Part shown: positions 1-8,130 of the stretch, in pieces
How positions within the stretch are numbered: position 1 is the first letter of the stretch
Layout: each line of letters starts with the position of its first letter
Assembly (NCBI RefSeq): GCF_050306235.1
Contig: NZ_JBLWFH010000003.1
Location: forward strand, 422,942-486,941
Direction: 5' to 3'
Source: Glaciecola sp947496235
GTDB lineage: Bacteria > Pseudomonadota > Gammaproteobacteria > Enterobacterales > Alteromonadaceae
Length of the DNA: 64,000 nucleotides
Notes under the pieces: generated by a model
Databases searched by the model: none
Told to the model about the DNA's origin: nothing
What the model saw: only the letters and a program-made list of their open reading frames with translations
Made by a program: the position numbers and the translations under genes

Positions 1-430
1 CATCTTTAATGCTGGATACCAATTCTGTATTTTTAAAGACAGAAAATTTGCCTGAGCTGGTTAAATCCTCAATGCTTTCTTTTTGCATATGGGGTGTCGA
101 ACTAAACAGCAAGCTTTCAAAGCTCTTTGCCACATCATGCATATCTTCTGGTTTTAATTCGCCGGTTTCCAGAGCCTGAATGGCTACTTTGTGGTAGCCA
201 ATCCACTCGTTCAGTTTATCTATATGGTAACTATTACGGTCGATAGAAAGCGTAGTTTCTAGCAAAATTTGCTCTAAATAGGCTTTTTCTTGTTTGGCTT
301 CCAAGCGTGCAATGTTCCATTCGGTGACTTGCAGACCTATAAAGATGCCGGCTACCACTATAAGCAAGTCAAGGAATGCCGCGAACCAATCTTGACGTTT
401 GAAATGACGAGATATTCGTTGATATAACAT
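1..430 (-). CDS. Partial membrane-anchored protein, one N-terminal helix (C-terminus outside window)
   Basis: Open reading frame from an ATG at 430 that runs off the left edge, about 143 residues visible. The start MLYQRISRHFKRQDW is basic and is followed by one hydrophobic helix (roughly residues 16-36, containing LLIVVAGIFIGLQ) and then a hydrophilic, helical region. This layout matches the divergent gene at 599 and resembles proteins annotated as DUF6090 (short basic N-terminus, IVVxGI-type helix, soluble helical domain). Function is unknown. The frame is open throughout and codon use looks normal. The 168 bp between the two starts must hold both promoters. Confidence 0.7.
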   Translation of the reverse strand, partial: MLYQRISRHFKRQDWFAAFLDLLIVVAGIFIGLQVTEWNIARLEAKQEKAYLEQILLETTLSIDRNSYHIDKLNEWIGYHKVAIQALETGELKPEDMHDVAKSFESLLFSSTPHMQKESIEDLTSSGKFSVFKNTELVSSIKD

Positions 431-598
431 TTCCAACTCCTTTTGAATGCAATGACCAAATACTGTTAAAGTAAAATAGAAAAAAGAGCAGAATGCGTTT
501 AACTTAATGCGTCTATATGAATGAAATGCTCGATTAACTAAAAAATACCCTGCTTCCGTGTTTAAGCTTACCATTAAATCAGCTCATAGGAGGAACTG

Positions 599-1393
599 AT
601 GTTAAGAAGACTAAGTCGCAAATTGCAGAACTTGCAAGGCATTAAACAATGGTCAATGGAATTTATCATTGTTGTATTTGGTGTCCTCCTCGCCCTTTGG
701 ACTCAAGAATGGGTCAAACAGTTAAATGACAAGGAAACGGCTGATATTATTGCTGAAGCCATGGACCAGGATCTGCTCTTTATGGCAACTGGCACCATGC
801 GACGCTTTAGTGCTCAGCCATGTATGTTGGAAAGTTTGAAAAACCTGGCAACAGTTGTAAAAACGCCTAATGGGGAAGCTTTTGTAAAACCGCCTATCGC
901 CAAAGCAACGGATGAAAGCGATGCGGCGTTTAATACCTATTATCCTGTGCCTTTGTGGTCTTATTACACAAGAGCCTTTGATCGAGCCATTGCCACAGGT
1001 GCATTTGATCATATGTCTATTGAAAAGGTTGAATTGTACGGGGAAGCCTATGGCTGGGTGGTTCAAATGATTGAAATAGAAGAAGCAGAAGATGCACTGA
1101 CTTCTCGTCTAGCCATGGTTGAGATGATTGAACTTATGGATGAATCCACAAGGTTGACCTTGAGTCGCGACATAGCTGCTTTAAATGGTTTAAATGCGTC
1201 TATGCTTAACAGCGGACGTTTTCTGTTTGAAAGCATGAATAAATTGGGTTTACGGCCAAGTGAGGAAAATATCGAACTTTGGCATTACATCAATAAACGC
1301 TCTCAAGAAGTTCGAGGAGATTGCGTACAAGATTTTCCTCTCGATTTTACCGGTAAATATACGGGGAAATCTTGGACAACATCTGTCAATTAG
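599..1393 (+). CDS. Hypothetical single-pass membrane protein
   Basis: 264-residue protein with one predicted transmembrane segment at about residues 21-38 (FIIVVFGVLLALWTQ), followed by a charged, mainly helical domain likely to face the periplasm. A strong ribosome binding site (TAGGAGGA, 587-594) lies 4 nt before the ATG, which fixes the start. The build copies that of the divergent partial gene at 1-430: basic N-terminus, IVVxG-type helix with a trailing acidic residue and Trp (QEW versus TEW). I infer a paralogous or co-functioning pair. No catalytic motif is recognisable and I assign no function. Confidence 0.7.
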   Translation: MLRRLSRKLQNLQGIKQWSMEFIIVVFGVLLALWTQEWVKQLNDKETADIIAEAMDQDLLFMATGTMRRFSAQPCMLESLKNLATVVKTPNGEAFVKPPIAKATDESDAAFNTYYPVPLWSYYTRAFDRAIATGAFDHMSIEKVELYGEAYGWVVQMIEIEEAEDALTSRLAMVEMIELMDESTRLTLSRDIAALNGLNASMLNSGRFLFESMNKLGLRPSEENIELWHYINKRSQEVRGDCVQDFPLDFTGKYTGKSWTTSVN

Positions 1394-1412
1394 GAGTTCT
1401 CCCTTGATAAAA

Positions 1413-1439
1413 AAAACGGCCATTAAAGATGGCCGTTTT
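1413..1439. terminator. Bidirectional intrinsic terminator
   Basis: Perfect 11-bp stem AAAACGGCCAT / ATGGCCGTTTT with a 5-nt loop. A-tract and T-tract at the two edges allow termination in both directions. It separates the converging genes ending at 1393 (+) and 1462 (-). Confidence 0.9.
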
Positions 1440-1461
1440 ACATTCTAATATATTAGAAGAT

Positions 1462-4155
1462 TTACATAGAGTATCTAGCACCTAAGAAGAATTGGCGTCC
1501 AGTGTGATTATACTCACGCATTAAGTTCAGAGTGCCATCTCCAGTGGTAAATAAACGTTCATATTCATCAGTTAAGTTAATAACCTCAAACGTCACCGTC
1601 AAGTTTTCACTCACGTTGTAGAAGGATGAGAAATCAACTTGAGTCGGACCTGTGGTACCGTGAGCGACGTTACCATTACTGCCAGTAAAGTCAGTTAAAT
1701 AATCATCACGTTTATTAACCGATATACGAGCACCATAATTGTCGGTTTCATAATAAGTCGTAAAGTTGTACGAAGTTTCAGATAACCCTTCAATATCATC
1801 TGCATTTACGTAAGTGTAGTTAGAAGAGATACCAAAATTATCAAATGGCGCAGGTAAGAAGGTAAAGGGTTGTTGATAAATTAACTCATAACCACTCACT
1901 GTGCGCTCTTCAGCATTAATTGGACTGCTATGCTCATAAGGTACTGTGCGAGGATCCAACGCAATTACAGGATCATATTGAGGATCATTATCTATAAAGT
2001 TGTAATAAGCAGGGTCGACTAATCTTTCTTCAGATGATCTTACAATCCAGTTATCAATGTCTTTATAGAATACGGTCGCTGCTAGTAGTGCTTCGTCATC
2101 GAAATACCATTCAACACCAAAATCTACGTTGTTAGACGTGAATGGGTCTAGGAAAGGGTTGCCTACACTAACGGTACCATTGATATAACTAAAACTTGGA
2201 TTACCAGGGTTCAGTGAGCTCAAACTTGGGCGAGTCATCGATTGGGTTAATCCCAAACGAACAACGATGTCATCTGTCGCACTAAGGGCAAAGTTTAATG
2301 CTGGAAGGAAGTTTTTGTAGTCGTTTTCAATTTGTACTACATCACCCTGGATGAAACCTTCAGCACTTGTTGTAGTTTCAACATAACGTACACCATAGTT
2401 AGCACGTAATTCCATATCGCCAATTTCGTACCTAGAATCCATTTCGATGTAGACAGCTTGAGTTTCTTCTCCAACGTTCCAACTTTGAGCAGAACGTGGA
2501 GTCCAAGTAACATCCAATAAATCAGAACTAATAGCATCAAAATCCGCTACCAAGAAAGGCGCTAAAGGACCATCAAAACCGCTACCAAAATCATCTACCG
2601 GCATCATTTCAGCATAACCTACCGCTGAACTTTGATCTGGGAATCCATTGATTTGCTCTTCATCATAGGTTACTTGACGATCGTTATAGGCAAATCCAGC
2701 CTTAATGGTAACATCATCAGTTTCATATACAGCATCTAACTTAATAGTGTCATTTTCGCGCAATACGTCAGTCGCTCGTAACCGACCATCGCTTAAATTG
2801 TAATTGGCAGCATTATTAACGTCGTAACCGTATGTCACGGTTGGAGCGTTCATATTATCTGTAAAATCAAAGGCAAAACTAGTGGTGCCCTGTTGGGTCA
2901 TGTTGTATCTGTATTGCTCAGAACGCGCATCTGATTCTGCTGTACCTGCCATTGCTGTGATGGTGAGATCATCGTTTACAAACCATTCGCCGGAAAGAAC
3001 ATACTGAGAAAAATCCGTGGTTGATTCTTGCAATCGGCTCTCAATTCTTGCTTGAACACCGTCGTAGGAACCTGCTAGCACTTGTTTTCCATTGGGAGCT
3101 ATGGTGATAGCTGTTGGGGTAATTTCATCAAAGGTACTTCTAAACATATGGAAGAAGTTATACATGGTACGTTTGTTATCTAAAGTTGATAACAATGCGT
3201 CCAAGGTTAACGTAAAGTCTTCTGAAGGTGCCCATTGGAAAGAGCCGGTAAAACCTGTTCTTTCTTGTTCATTACCAAAATAATCTGGACGCGGTAATCT
3301 AGGAGTCCAGAGACAGTTGATTGGATCGACTGCGACACCGTCGTCTTCACAAGTCCCTACATCCGGCGTACCCGTCACTACAGTAGAAGATGTATCTGCA
3401 AAAATACCACCACCGTCAAGTACTGGAGTTGTCCAACGTACTGTTCCATAACCTTCTTGACGCACTGTACGATCCGACATTGCCGCTGAAAATAATACCC
3501 CTATGGTATTATCTGCGAAAGTGTTACTAATTAAGAATGCAGCTCTTGGGTCAACTTCTTCGGTAATTGAGTTGTAACCACCTTGCAAAGAAGCCGCCAC
3601 TTTAAATCCATCATAGTCGAAAGGTTTTGCAGAATAGAGGTCGACTGTACCTGCAATTCCACCTTCTTCCATTGAAGCCACTGGAGATTTTTGCACGTCT
3701 ACGCGGTTAAATAGTTCAGAAGCAAATACATTGTAGTCAAAACCACGACCACCATTTACGCCACCGCCTGAATCAGTACCATCTGTACTTGCAGGTACTT
3801 CCATACCATTTAATGTAGTTCTGGTGAAAGATGGGCTTAAACCGCGTAAGGTAATTTGGCGACCTTCACCACCCTCACGAGAAATTGCCACACCAGGCAA
3901 ACGTTGGATTGATTCAGCAATGTTTAAATCAGGAAACTTACCGATATCTTCGGCAACTATGGTTTCTTTATTATTTACAGAGGTTCTTTTTTCTAAAAGA
4001 GATTTGTTTAACGAGCCTCTAAAGCCCGTGACTTCGATAACTTCTAGCTGAGCTTCTGGAGAGCTATCAACTTCTTCAGACTCTTGTGCCTGAACTATGG
4101 TACCAGCCATTGCAAGACCGACCAAAATGGCTATGTTTGATTTTTTAAAGTTCAT
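1462..4155 (-). CDS. TonB-dependent receptor, probable pectin-oligosaccharide uptake
   Basis: Outer-membrane TonB-dependent receptor of about 897 residues. The start at 4155 is chosen because AAGGGG lies just upstream and MNFKKSNIAILVGLAMAG...VQAQ is a good signal peptide; an earlier in-frame start at 4242 would bury it. After the signal comes a TonB-box-like LEVIEVTGFRGS stretch, then a plug domain (DIGKFPDLNIAESIQRLPGV, RGLSPSFTRTTLNGM). A long beta-barrel follows, with late motifs NLTDEYERLF and a terminal aromatic-rich strand. This plug type is common in Xanthomonas/Caulobacter/Alteromonadales glycan receptors. It is divergent from GH105 and GH28 genes and shares their operator type, so a galacturonide-containing ligand is inferred; specificity cannot be read from sequence. 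Confidence 0.93.
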   Translation of the reverse strand: MNFKKSNIAILVGLAMAGTIVQAQESEEVDSSPEAQLEVIEVTGFRGSLNKSLLEKRTSVNNKETIVAEDIGKFPDLNIAESIQRLPGVAISREGGEGRQITLRGLSPSFTRTTLNGMEVPASTDGTDSGGGVNGGRGFDYNVFASELFNRVDVQKSPVASMEEGGIAGTVDLYSAKPFDYDGFKVAASLQGGYNSITEEVDPRAAFLISNTFADNTIGVLFSAAMSDRTVRQEGYGTVRWTTPVLDGGGIFADTSSTVVTGTPDVGTCEDDGVAVDPINCLWTPRLPRPDYFGNEQERTGFTGSFQWAPSEDFTLTLDALLSTLDNKRTMYNFFHMFRSTFDEITPTAITIAPNGKQVLAGSYDGVQARIESRLQESTTDFSQYVLSGEWFVNDDLTITAMAGTAESDARSEQYRYNMTQQGTTSFAFDFTDNMNAPTVTYGYDVNNAANYNLSDGRLRATDVLRENDTIKLDAVYETDDVTIKAGFAYNDRQVTYDEEQINGFPDQSSAVGYAEMMPVDDFGSGFDGPLAPFLVADFDAISSDLLDVTWTPRSAQSWNVGEETQAVYIEMDSRYEIGDMELRANYGVRYVETTTSAEGFIQGDVVQIENDYKNFLPALNFALSATDDIVVRLGLTQSMTRPSLSSLNPGNPSFSYINGTVSVGNPFLDPFTSNNVDFGVEWYFDDEALLAATVFYKDIDNWIVRSSEERLVDPAYYNFIDNDPQYDPVIALDPRTVPYEHSSPINAEERTVSGYELIYQQPFTFLPAPFDNFGISSNYTYVNADDIEGLSETSYNFTTYYETDNYGARISVNKRDDYLTDFTGSNGNVAHGTTGPTQVDFSSFYNVSENLTVTFEVINLTDEYERLFTTGDGTLNLMREYNHTGRQFFLGARYSM

Positions 4156-4479
4156 TATCGTGTTCCCCTTAACGTGTAAGCAAGGTTTGAATAGTGTGTG
4201 ACTTGAAGCTAATGGATTTAACAACCCTAAAGATTGTTCCAATCAAATTTGGAGAATTTGCAAAAATAAGGCATCGAACAATGCCTTTCCCTGACGCTTT
4301 CGCATCATTGATGTTGTGTGCTGTCATGTGTTTTTCCTAAAGTTTCACTTTTTATGTGTTGGATAAACTTTTAAAAATTGAAAAAGAAAAAACAACCTAG
4401 TCTAATTTCTTTCTCAATGTTAAATGCAACCTCGAAACATAATCACAAGTTTTACATTTGATTTACATACTATACCGTT

Positions 4480-4495
4480 ATGCTACCGGTGGCAA
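4480..4495. promoter_or_regulatory. LacI-family-type operator, TonB-receptor side
   Basis: ATGCTACCGGTGGCAA, a near-palindrome around a central CCGG that differs at one position from the perfect copy at 4711. On the minus strand it falls between a possible -35 (TTGCCA, 4497-4492) and possible -10 hexamers (TATAGT or TAGTAT, about 4470-4478). A bound repressor would therefore block receptor transcription. An even palindrome with a central CG is typical of LacI-family sites; the regulator is not in this window. Confidence 0.65.
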
Positions 4496-4683
4496 TTGTA
4501 AAAAAGAAATTTTTTTAATATTTTCACTTTTTAATAATGAAATTTAATAAACTAAATACTAATTTAATATTCAATGGTAAGTTTCTATTTGTAACTTATA
4601 TATAAATAATTCAATGTGTTACGCAAAATAAACAATATGAAAATTAATTGTTACATTAATGTATTTTTCTATGGCGTAAAAAG

Positions 4684-4726
4684 TTGACAATTCATTAATA
4701 AATAATCATTATGCTACCGGTAGCAT
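4684..4726 (+). promoter_or_regulatory. Promoter with overlapping palindromic operator, GH105-GH28 side
   Basis: TTGACA (4684-4689), a 17-nt spacer and CATTAT (4707-4712) form a plausible sigma-70 promoter. A perfect 16-bp palindrome ATGCTACCGGTAGCAT (4711-4726) overlaps the end of the -10 and the expected start point, the standard placement for a repressor. The GH105 start codon is 35 bp further on. The promoter assignment is inferred from matches; the palindrome is seen directly. Confidence 0.7.
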
Positions 4727-4760
4727 TTAGCAATTATTTTAATTAGAAAAGGATATAGAA

Positions 4761-5951
4761 ATGGCTTTTAAGTATTTACGTACTTTTGTAACCATATGCA
4801 CTCTAGTTACATCAGTATTCGCCTATTCTTCTACACCACTAGATAACACACAACCATGGCACGTTAGAATGGTTGAATCAGAGATGGTGAGGTTTCCTGA
4901 GGCCTGGCAAATTGATTGGGACGAAGCCCCTTATTGGGACTATGTTCACGGTTTAGATTTACTTGCAATCTCTAAAGTGTACGAAAAAACGCGCGACGTT
5001 CGCTATTTGAATTATATTCTTGGTTACTATGATTTATTAATTGATGATCAAGGCAATATAAAGACCTATGAAGTCGAAAAATATAATATAGATATGATTA
5101 ATCCCGGTAAATTACTGTTTTTCTTATATGAAGAAACTGGGAAAGAAAAATTCATAAAAGCAGCCCATATACTAAGACAGCAACTAGTCGATCACCCAAG
5201 AACCAAGCAAGGTGGATTTTGGCATAAGAAACGCTATCCAAACCAAATGTGGCTTGATGGTTTATACATGGGCGCGCCCTTCTACGCTGAATATATAATG
5301 CGCTATGGCGACATTGCAGAATTAGCAGACGTGTTTAAGCAATTCGAATTAATAGAAGCTAATTTATATGATGAAAAAACTGGGCTTCCTCGTCATGGTT
5401 GGGACGCATCGAAAGAACAAGCTTGGGCTGATAAAGAGACAGGACTGTCTGCGCATCATTGGTCTCGTTCTCTAGGTTGGTATGCCATGGCTATGGTTGA
5501 TGTATTGGAGATTGTGCCTACTCAGCATGCCAAAACACAATGGTTACAAGGGCGTTTTCAGAAATTCATTGATGCTGCGCTGAAATATCAACATACATCA
5601 GGCACTTGGTATCAAGTGACCGACCTAGGTGAACGAGAAGGGAATTATTTAGAAGCCTCAGGCACAGCTATGTTGACTTACTCAATTGCTAAAGGTGTTA
5701 AATTAGGACTACTACCTACATCATATCGACAATACGCTGAAAAAGCCTTTGCTGGTATGATCGATCAGATGATAAGTGTAGATCCTGAAACCAATGTGGT
5801 CACTCTAGAAAAAGTCTGCCGCGTAGCTGGTCTTGGAGGAAACCCATACCGAGATGGGTCGTTTGAATATTATTTGAGTGAGCCTATCACACCGAACGAT
5901 CCCAAAGGCGTTGGGCCTTTTATTCTAGCTGCTTACTATTTAAATAAATAA
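4761..5951 (+). CDS. GH105 unsaturated glucuronyl/rhamnogalacturonyl hydrolase
   Basis: 396-residue glycoside hydrolase of family 105 (YteR/YesR type). These enzymes remove the 4,5-unsaturated uronic acid left at the non-reducing end by pectate or rhamnogalacturonan lyases. Visible family signatures are WDYVHGLDLLA near residue 60, MWLDGLYMG with the probable catalytic Asp at 166, HHWSRSLGWYAMAMVD, EASGTAMLTYSIAKG and a C-terminal GSFEYYLSEPI...GPFILAAYY. The N-terminus (about 22 residues, ending VFAYS) looks like a secretion signal, so a periplasmic location is likely. AAAGGA precedes the ATG. It is 12 bp upstream of the GH28 gene, probably one transcript under the operator at 4711. Confidence 0.92.
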   Translation: MAFKYLRTFVTICTLVTSVFAYSSTPLDNTQPWHVRMVESEMVRFPEAWQIDWDEAPYWDYVHGLDLLAISKVYEKTRDVRYLNYILGYYDLLIDDQGNIKTYEVEKYNIDMINPGKLLFFLYEETGKEKFIKAAHILRQQLVDHPRTKQGGFWHKKRYPNQMWLDGLYMGAPFYAEYIMRYGDIAELADVFKQFELIEANLYDEKTGLPRHGWDASKEQAWADKETGLSAHHWSRSLGWYAMAMVDVLEIVPTQHAKTQWLQGRFQKFIDAALKYQHTSGTWYQVTDLGEREGNYLEASGTAMLTYSIAKGVKLGLLPTSYRQYAEKAFAGMIDQMISVDPETNVVTLEKVCRVAGLGGNPYRDGSFEYYLSEPITPNDPKGVGPFILAAYYLNK

Positions 5952-5963
5952 GAGTAACTATTC

Positions 5964-7403
5964 ATGAGTAATCAAATAGGTAGAAGGCAATTTTTAAAAT
6001 ATGGCGCGGCTAGTTTGGCCGCAGTTCCCTTTCTCTCAGTAATAGGCTGCAGTCAAGCAGTCAATCCTGTAGCAACTACGACAAATGATTGGGATCAAGA
6101 AATTGCGAATATCAAAGCGCGAATTAAACAGCCTGTTTTTCCTTCCCGCCAAGTGCAACTTACAGATTATGGTGTGCAGCCTAATTCACAGCAAGATGTA
6201 GGTGATGCTATAAGGCAGGCCATTGAAGAATTATCCTCTCAAGGTGGAGGCACTTTATTGATACCCGAAGGAAAGTTCTTCATTAAAGGGCCGGTGCATC
6301 TAAAATCCAATATTAACTTTCATTTGGCCGAAGGTGCTATTTTAGAGTTTTCAACTGACCCCGATGATTATAAACCTTATGTATATACCCGATGGGAAGG
6401 AACAGAGCTTATTGGCTATTCACCGTTGATCTATGCGTTCGAACAAGAAAATATTGCGATCACGGGTAAAGGAACTCTTGACGGCGGGGCCAGTGAAGAT
6501 AACTGGTGGCCTTGGAAAGGAAAGTGGAAAGAAGCGCAATGGGGCGACCACCCTAAATTCAATCAAAAATATACTCGTGATGCTATTCAACGGATGGCTG
6601 AGGACGGTGTGGCTGTTGAAGAGCGCGTGTTTGAAGATAACTATTTAAGACCTCCCTTTATTCAACCTTATCGCTGTAGAAATGTTTGGATTGAAGGTGT
6701 AACCATTAATCGCTCACCATTCTGGTTGGTCAACCCGGTCCTATGTAAAAATGTCATCGTCGATGGTATTCACTGTGAAAGCTTTGGTCCTAACTCTGAT
6801 GGCTGTGATCCCGAGTCTTGTACCGACGTGCTAATTCAAAATTGTATTTTCGATACAGGAGATGACTGCATAGCCATTAAATCTGGTCGAAATGCTGACG
6901 GAAGACGAGTCAATCAACCCTGTGAAAATATCATCATTGAAAACTGCCAAATGAAAGCTGGCCATGGCGGTATTGTAATCGGTAGTGAAATCTCTGGCGG
7001 TGTGCGTAATCTGTATGCCCAAGACTGTGTAATGAGCAGTCCTGTGCTTGATAGAGGCATTAGAATTAAAACCAACAGCATACGCGGTGGACATTTATCC
7101 AACTTAAATTATCGAAATATCGATATCGGTCAGGTGAAAGACGCCATAGTGGTGAATTTTCATTATGAAGAAGGCGATGTTGGGAAATTTCCACCTAAGC
7201 TTGAAAATATTCGTATTGATAACTTACATGTGAAAAATGCCAAAAGAGCTTTTATGATGCGTGGTTATGACCATACGCCTATCACTGGGTTAAGTTTGAC
7301 TAACATAACCATTGAAAATGTGGAAAAGCCGTCGATTATTGAAAATGTGACTAAGGTTACCCAATCTAATATTTTGATCGAAAATAAAAACGTCAGTATT
7401 TAG
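5964..7403 (+). CDS. GH28 polygalacturonase-family enzyme, Tat-exported lipoprotein
   Basis: 479-residue right-handed beta-helix enzyme of glycoside hydrolase family 28, which hydrolyses galacturonic-acid linkages in pectin. All catalytic signatures are present: N277-S-D279, D300-D301 in TGDDCIAIKSG, G333-H334-G335 and R367-I-K369. The N-terminus holds a twin-arginine motif (GRRQFLK) and a lipobox VIGC with Cys29. It is therefore probably exported folded through Tat and lipid-anchored in the periplasm, where it would act on oligomers brought in by the TonB receptor. Whether it acts as an exo-enzyme on oligogalacturonides or on rhamnogalacturonan fragments cannot be decided here; the GH105 partner makes short unsaturated oligomers likely. 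Confidence 0.93.
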   Translation: MSNQIGRRQFLKYGAASLAAVPFLSVIGCSQAVNPVATTTNDWDQEIANIKARIKQPVFPSRQVQLTDYGVQPNSQQDVGDAIRQAIEELSSQGGGTLLIPEGKFFIKGPVHLKSNINFHLAEGAILEFSTDPDDYKPYVYTRWEGTELIGYSPLIYAFEQENIAITGKGTLDGGASEDNWWPWKGKWKEAQWGDHPKFNQKYTRDAIQRMAEDGVAVEERVFEDNYLRPPFIQPYRCRNVWIEGVTINRSPFWLVNPVLCKNVIVDGIHCESFGPNSDGCDPESCTDVLIQNCIFDTGDDCIAIKSGRNADGRRVNQPCENIIIENCQMKAGHGGIVIGSEISGGVRNLYAQDCVMSSPVLDRGIRIKTNSIRGGHLSNLNYRNIDIGQVKDAIVVNFHYEEGDVGKFPPKLENIRIDNLHVKNAKRAFMMRGYDHTPITGLSLTNITIENVEKPSIIENVTKVTQSNILIENKNVSI

Positions 7404-7415
7404 AGCTCCAATAAA

Positions 7416-7445
7416 AATAGGGAAAGGTGCTACCCTTTCCCTATT
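7416..7445. terminator. Intrinsic terminator between convergent genes
   Basis: Perfect 12-bp stem AATAGGGAAAGG / CCTTTCCCTATT with loop TGCTAC, 13 bp after the GH28 stop. An upstream A-run supports use by the minus-strand gene at 7448 as well. The T-run on the plus side is short. Confidence 0.8.
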
Positions 7446-7447
7446 AC

Positions 7448-7612
7448 TCATGCATAAGTATTGATGTTATATCCAGAACTTCCGACAGGCGCGATAACTG
7501 CAGATTCTAAAAGTTGCAATACCGCTTGGCCTTCCTGTTTTTGTTGGTTATTCGACATCTGTGCCGTTTTAACATCGAGTGCATACGCAAGGTTGCTACC
7601 TTGAATATCCAT
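7448..7612 (-). CDS. Small YjfB-like putative motility protein
   Basis: 54-residue protein starting MDIQGSNLAYALDVK and ending SSGYNINTYA. I chose the ATG at 7612 because AAGGA lies 8 nt upstream; the longer frame from 7669 has no such site. The MDI start, a Gln-rich helix with GQAVLQLLESA and an N-I-N/D ending resemble the short YjfB family annotated as putative motility proteins. The experimental role of that family is poorly established. No flagellar genes are nearby and its promoter overlaps the divergent gene at 7684. The match is by eye. Confidence 0.6.
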   Translation of the reverse strand: MDIQGSNLAYALDVKTAQMSNNQQKQEGQAVLQLLESAVIAPVGSSGYNINTYA

Positions 7613-7683
7613 ACTTTTTTCCTTAATTGCTTGTAGCAATAAGTAAAAGTAGGCAAAATTGCCCACCATTAAATAGTATCGAC

Positions 7684-8004
7684 ATGATAGCCGAAAATAT
7701 GAACAATCTTATTGACGCGTTCAATGACAATTTACAAATTGCTTATCGAAAAGCGGTGGATGCAGACAATAATTTAGATAAGCTGCAAAAAGACGGTAAG
7801 GGCAAGTTTGCCGCTATATTTCCTGATGACTCGCCATTTGAAACCTCAAGCAAACGCTTTATTCCTTATGTACAAGAAATTGCTTCAGATGTTGAACAGT
7901 TGCAGCAATTAAGCGAACAAGAAATAAAAGCAGCGCTTCCAGAAACGGTGAAAAAACTAGAGCTCTTGTTAGCAACCTTGGTTAAATTTAAAACCAGTGT
8001 TTAA
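7684..8004 (+). CDS. Hypothetical small helical cytosolic protein
   Basis: About 106 residues if translation begins at the ATG at 7684 (MIAENMNNLIDAF); a second ATG is at 7699, and the frame is open back to 7627. No good ribosome binding site distinguishes them. The protein has no signal peptide or membrane segment and looks all-helical, with a conserved-looking block KGKFAAIFPDD...SKRFIPYVQEIASDVEQL. I do not recognise a characterised family. It is divergent from the YjfB-like gene and followed by a terminator at 8075. Confidence 0.7.
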   Translation: MIAENMNNLIDAFNDNLQIAYRKAVDADNNLDKLQKDGKGKFAAIFPDDSPFETSSKRFIPYVQEIASDVEQLQQLSEQEIKAALPETVKKLELLLATLVKFKTSV

Positions 8005-8074
8005 TGCCTTGGCACTCGCTGTAAGTCAGTTTGCATAAAACAGATAGCCTAACTAGATTAAAATAGACATAAAA

Positions 8075-8101
8075 AAATCCCCAATATCTAATTGGGGATT
8101 T
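8075..8101. terminator. Bidirectional intrinsic terminator
   Basis: Perfect 11-bp stem AAATCCCCAAT / ATTGGGGATTT with loop ATCTA and a preceding A-run. It lies between genes ending at 8004 (+) and 8131 (-). Confidence 0.9.
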
Positions 8102-8130
8102 AACTCTTCATTCGGTTCTCTAAAGTGATT

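Larger units (their letters stand above)
4156..4760. promoter_or_regulatory. Divergent regulatory region of the pectin locus
   Basis: 605 bp without a convincing gene, very AT-rich between about 4360 and 4710. It carries the leaders and promoters of the divergent TonB receptor and GH105 genes and two copies of the TGCTACCGGTRGCA palindrome, listed separately. The TonB receptor has a long leader (about 300 nt if the promoter near 4492 is right) in which I see no recognisable riboswitch. Confidence 0.7.

Noticed and set aside
4156..4242. N-terminal extension of the TonB receptor
   Set aside because: It would place the signal peptide internally; the ATG at 4155 has a good ribosome binding site.
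7448..7669. The YjfB-like protein as substrate of the C39 exporter
   Set aside because: No double-glycine leader, and it lies 21 kb from the cassette.
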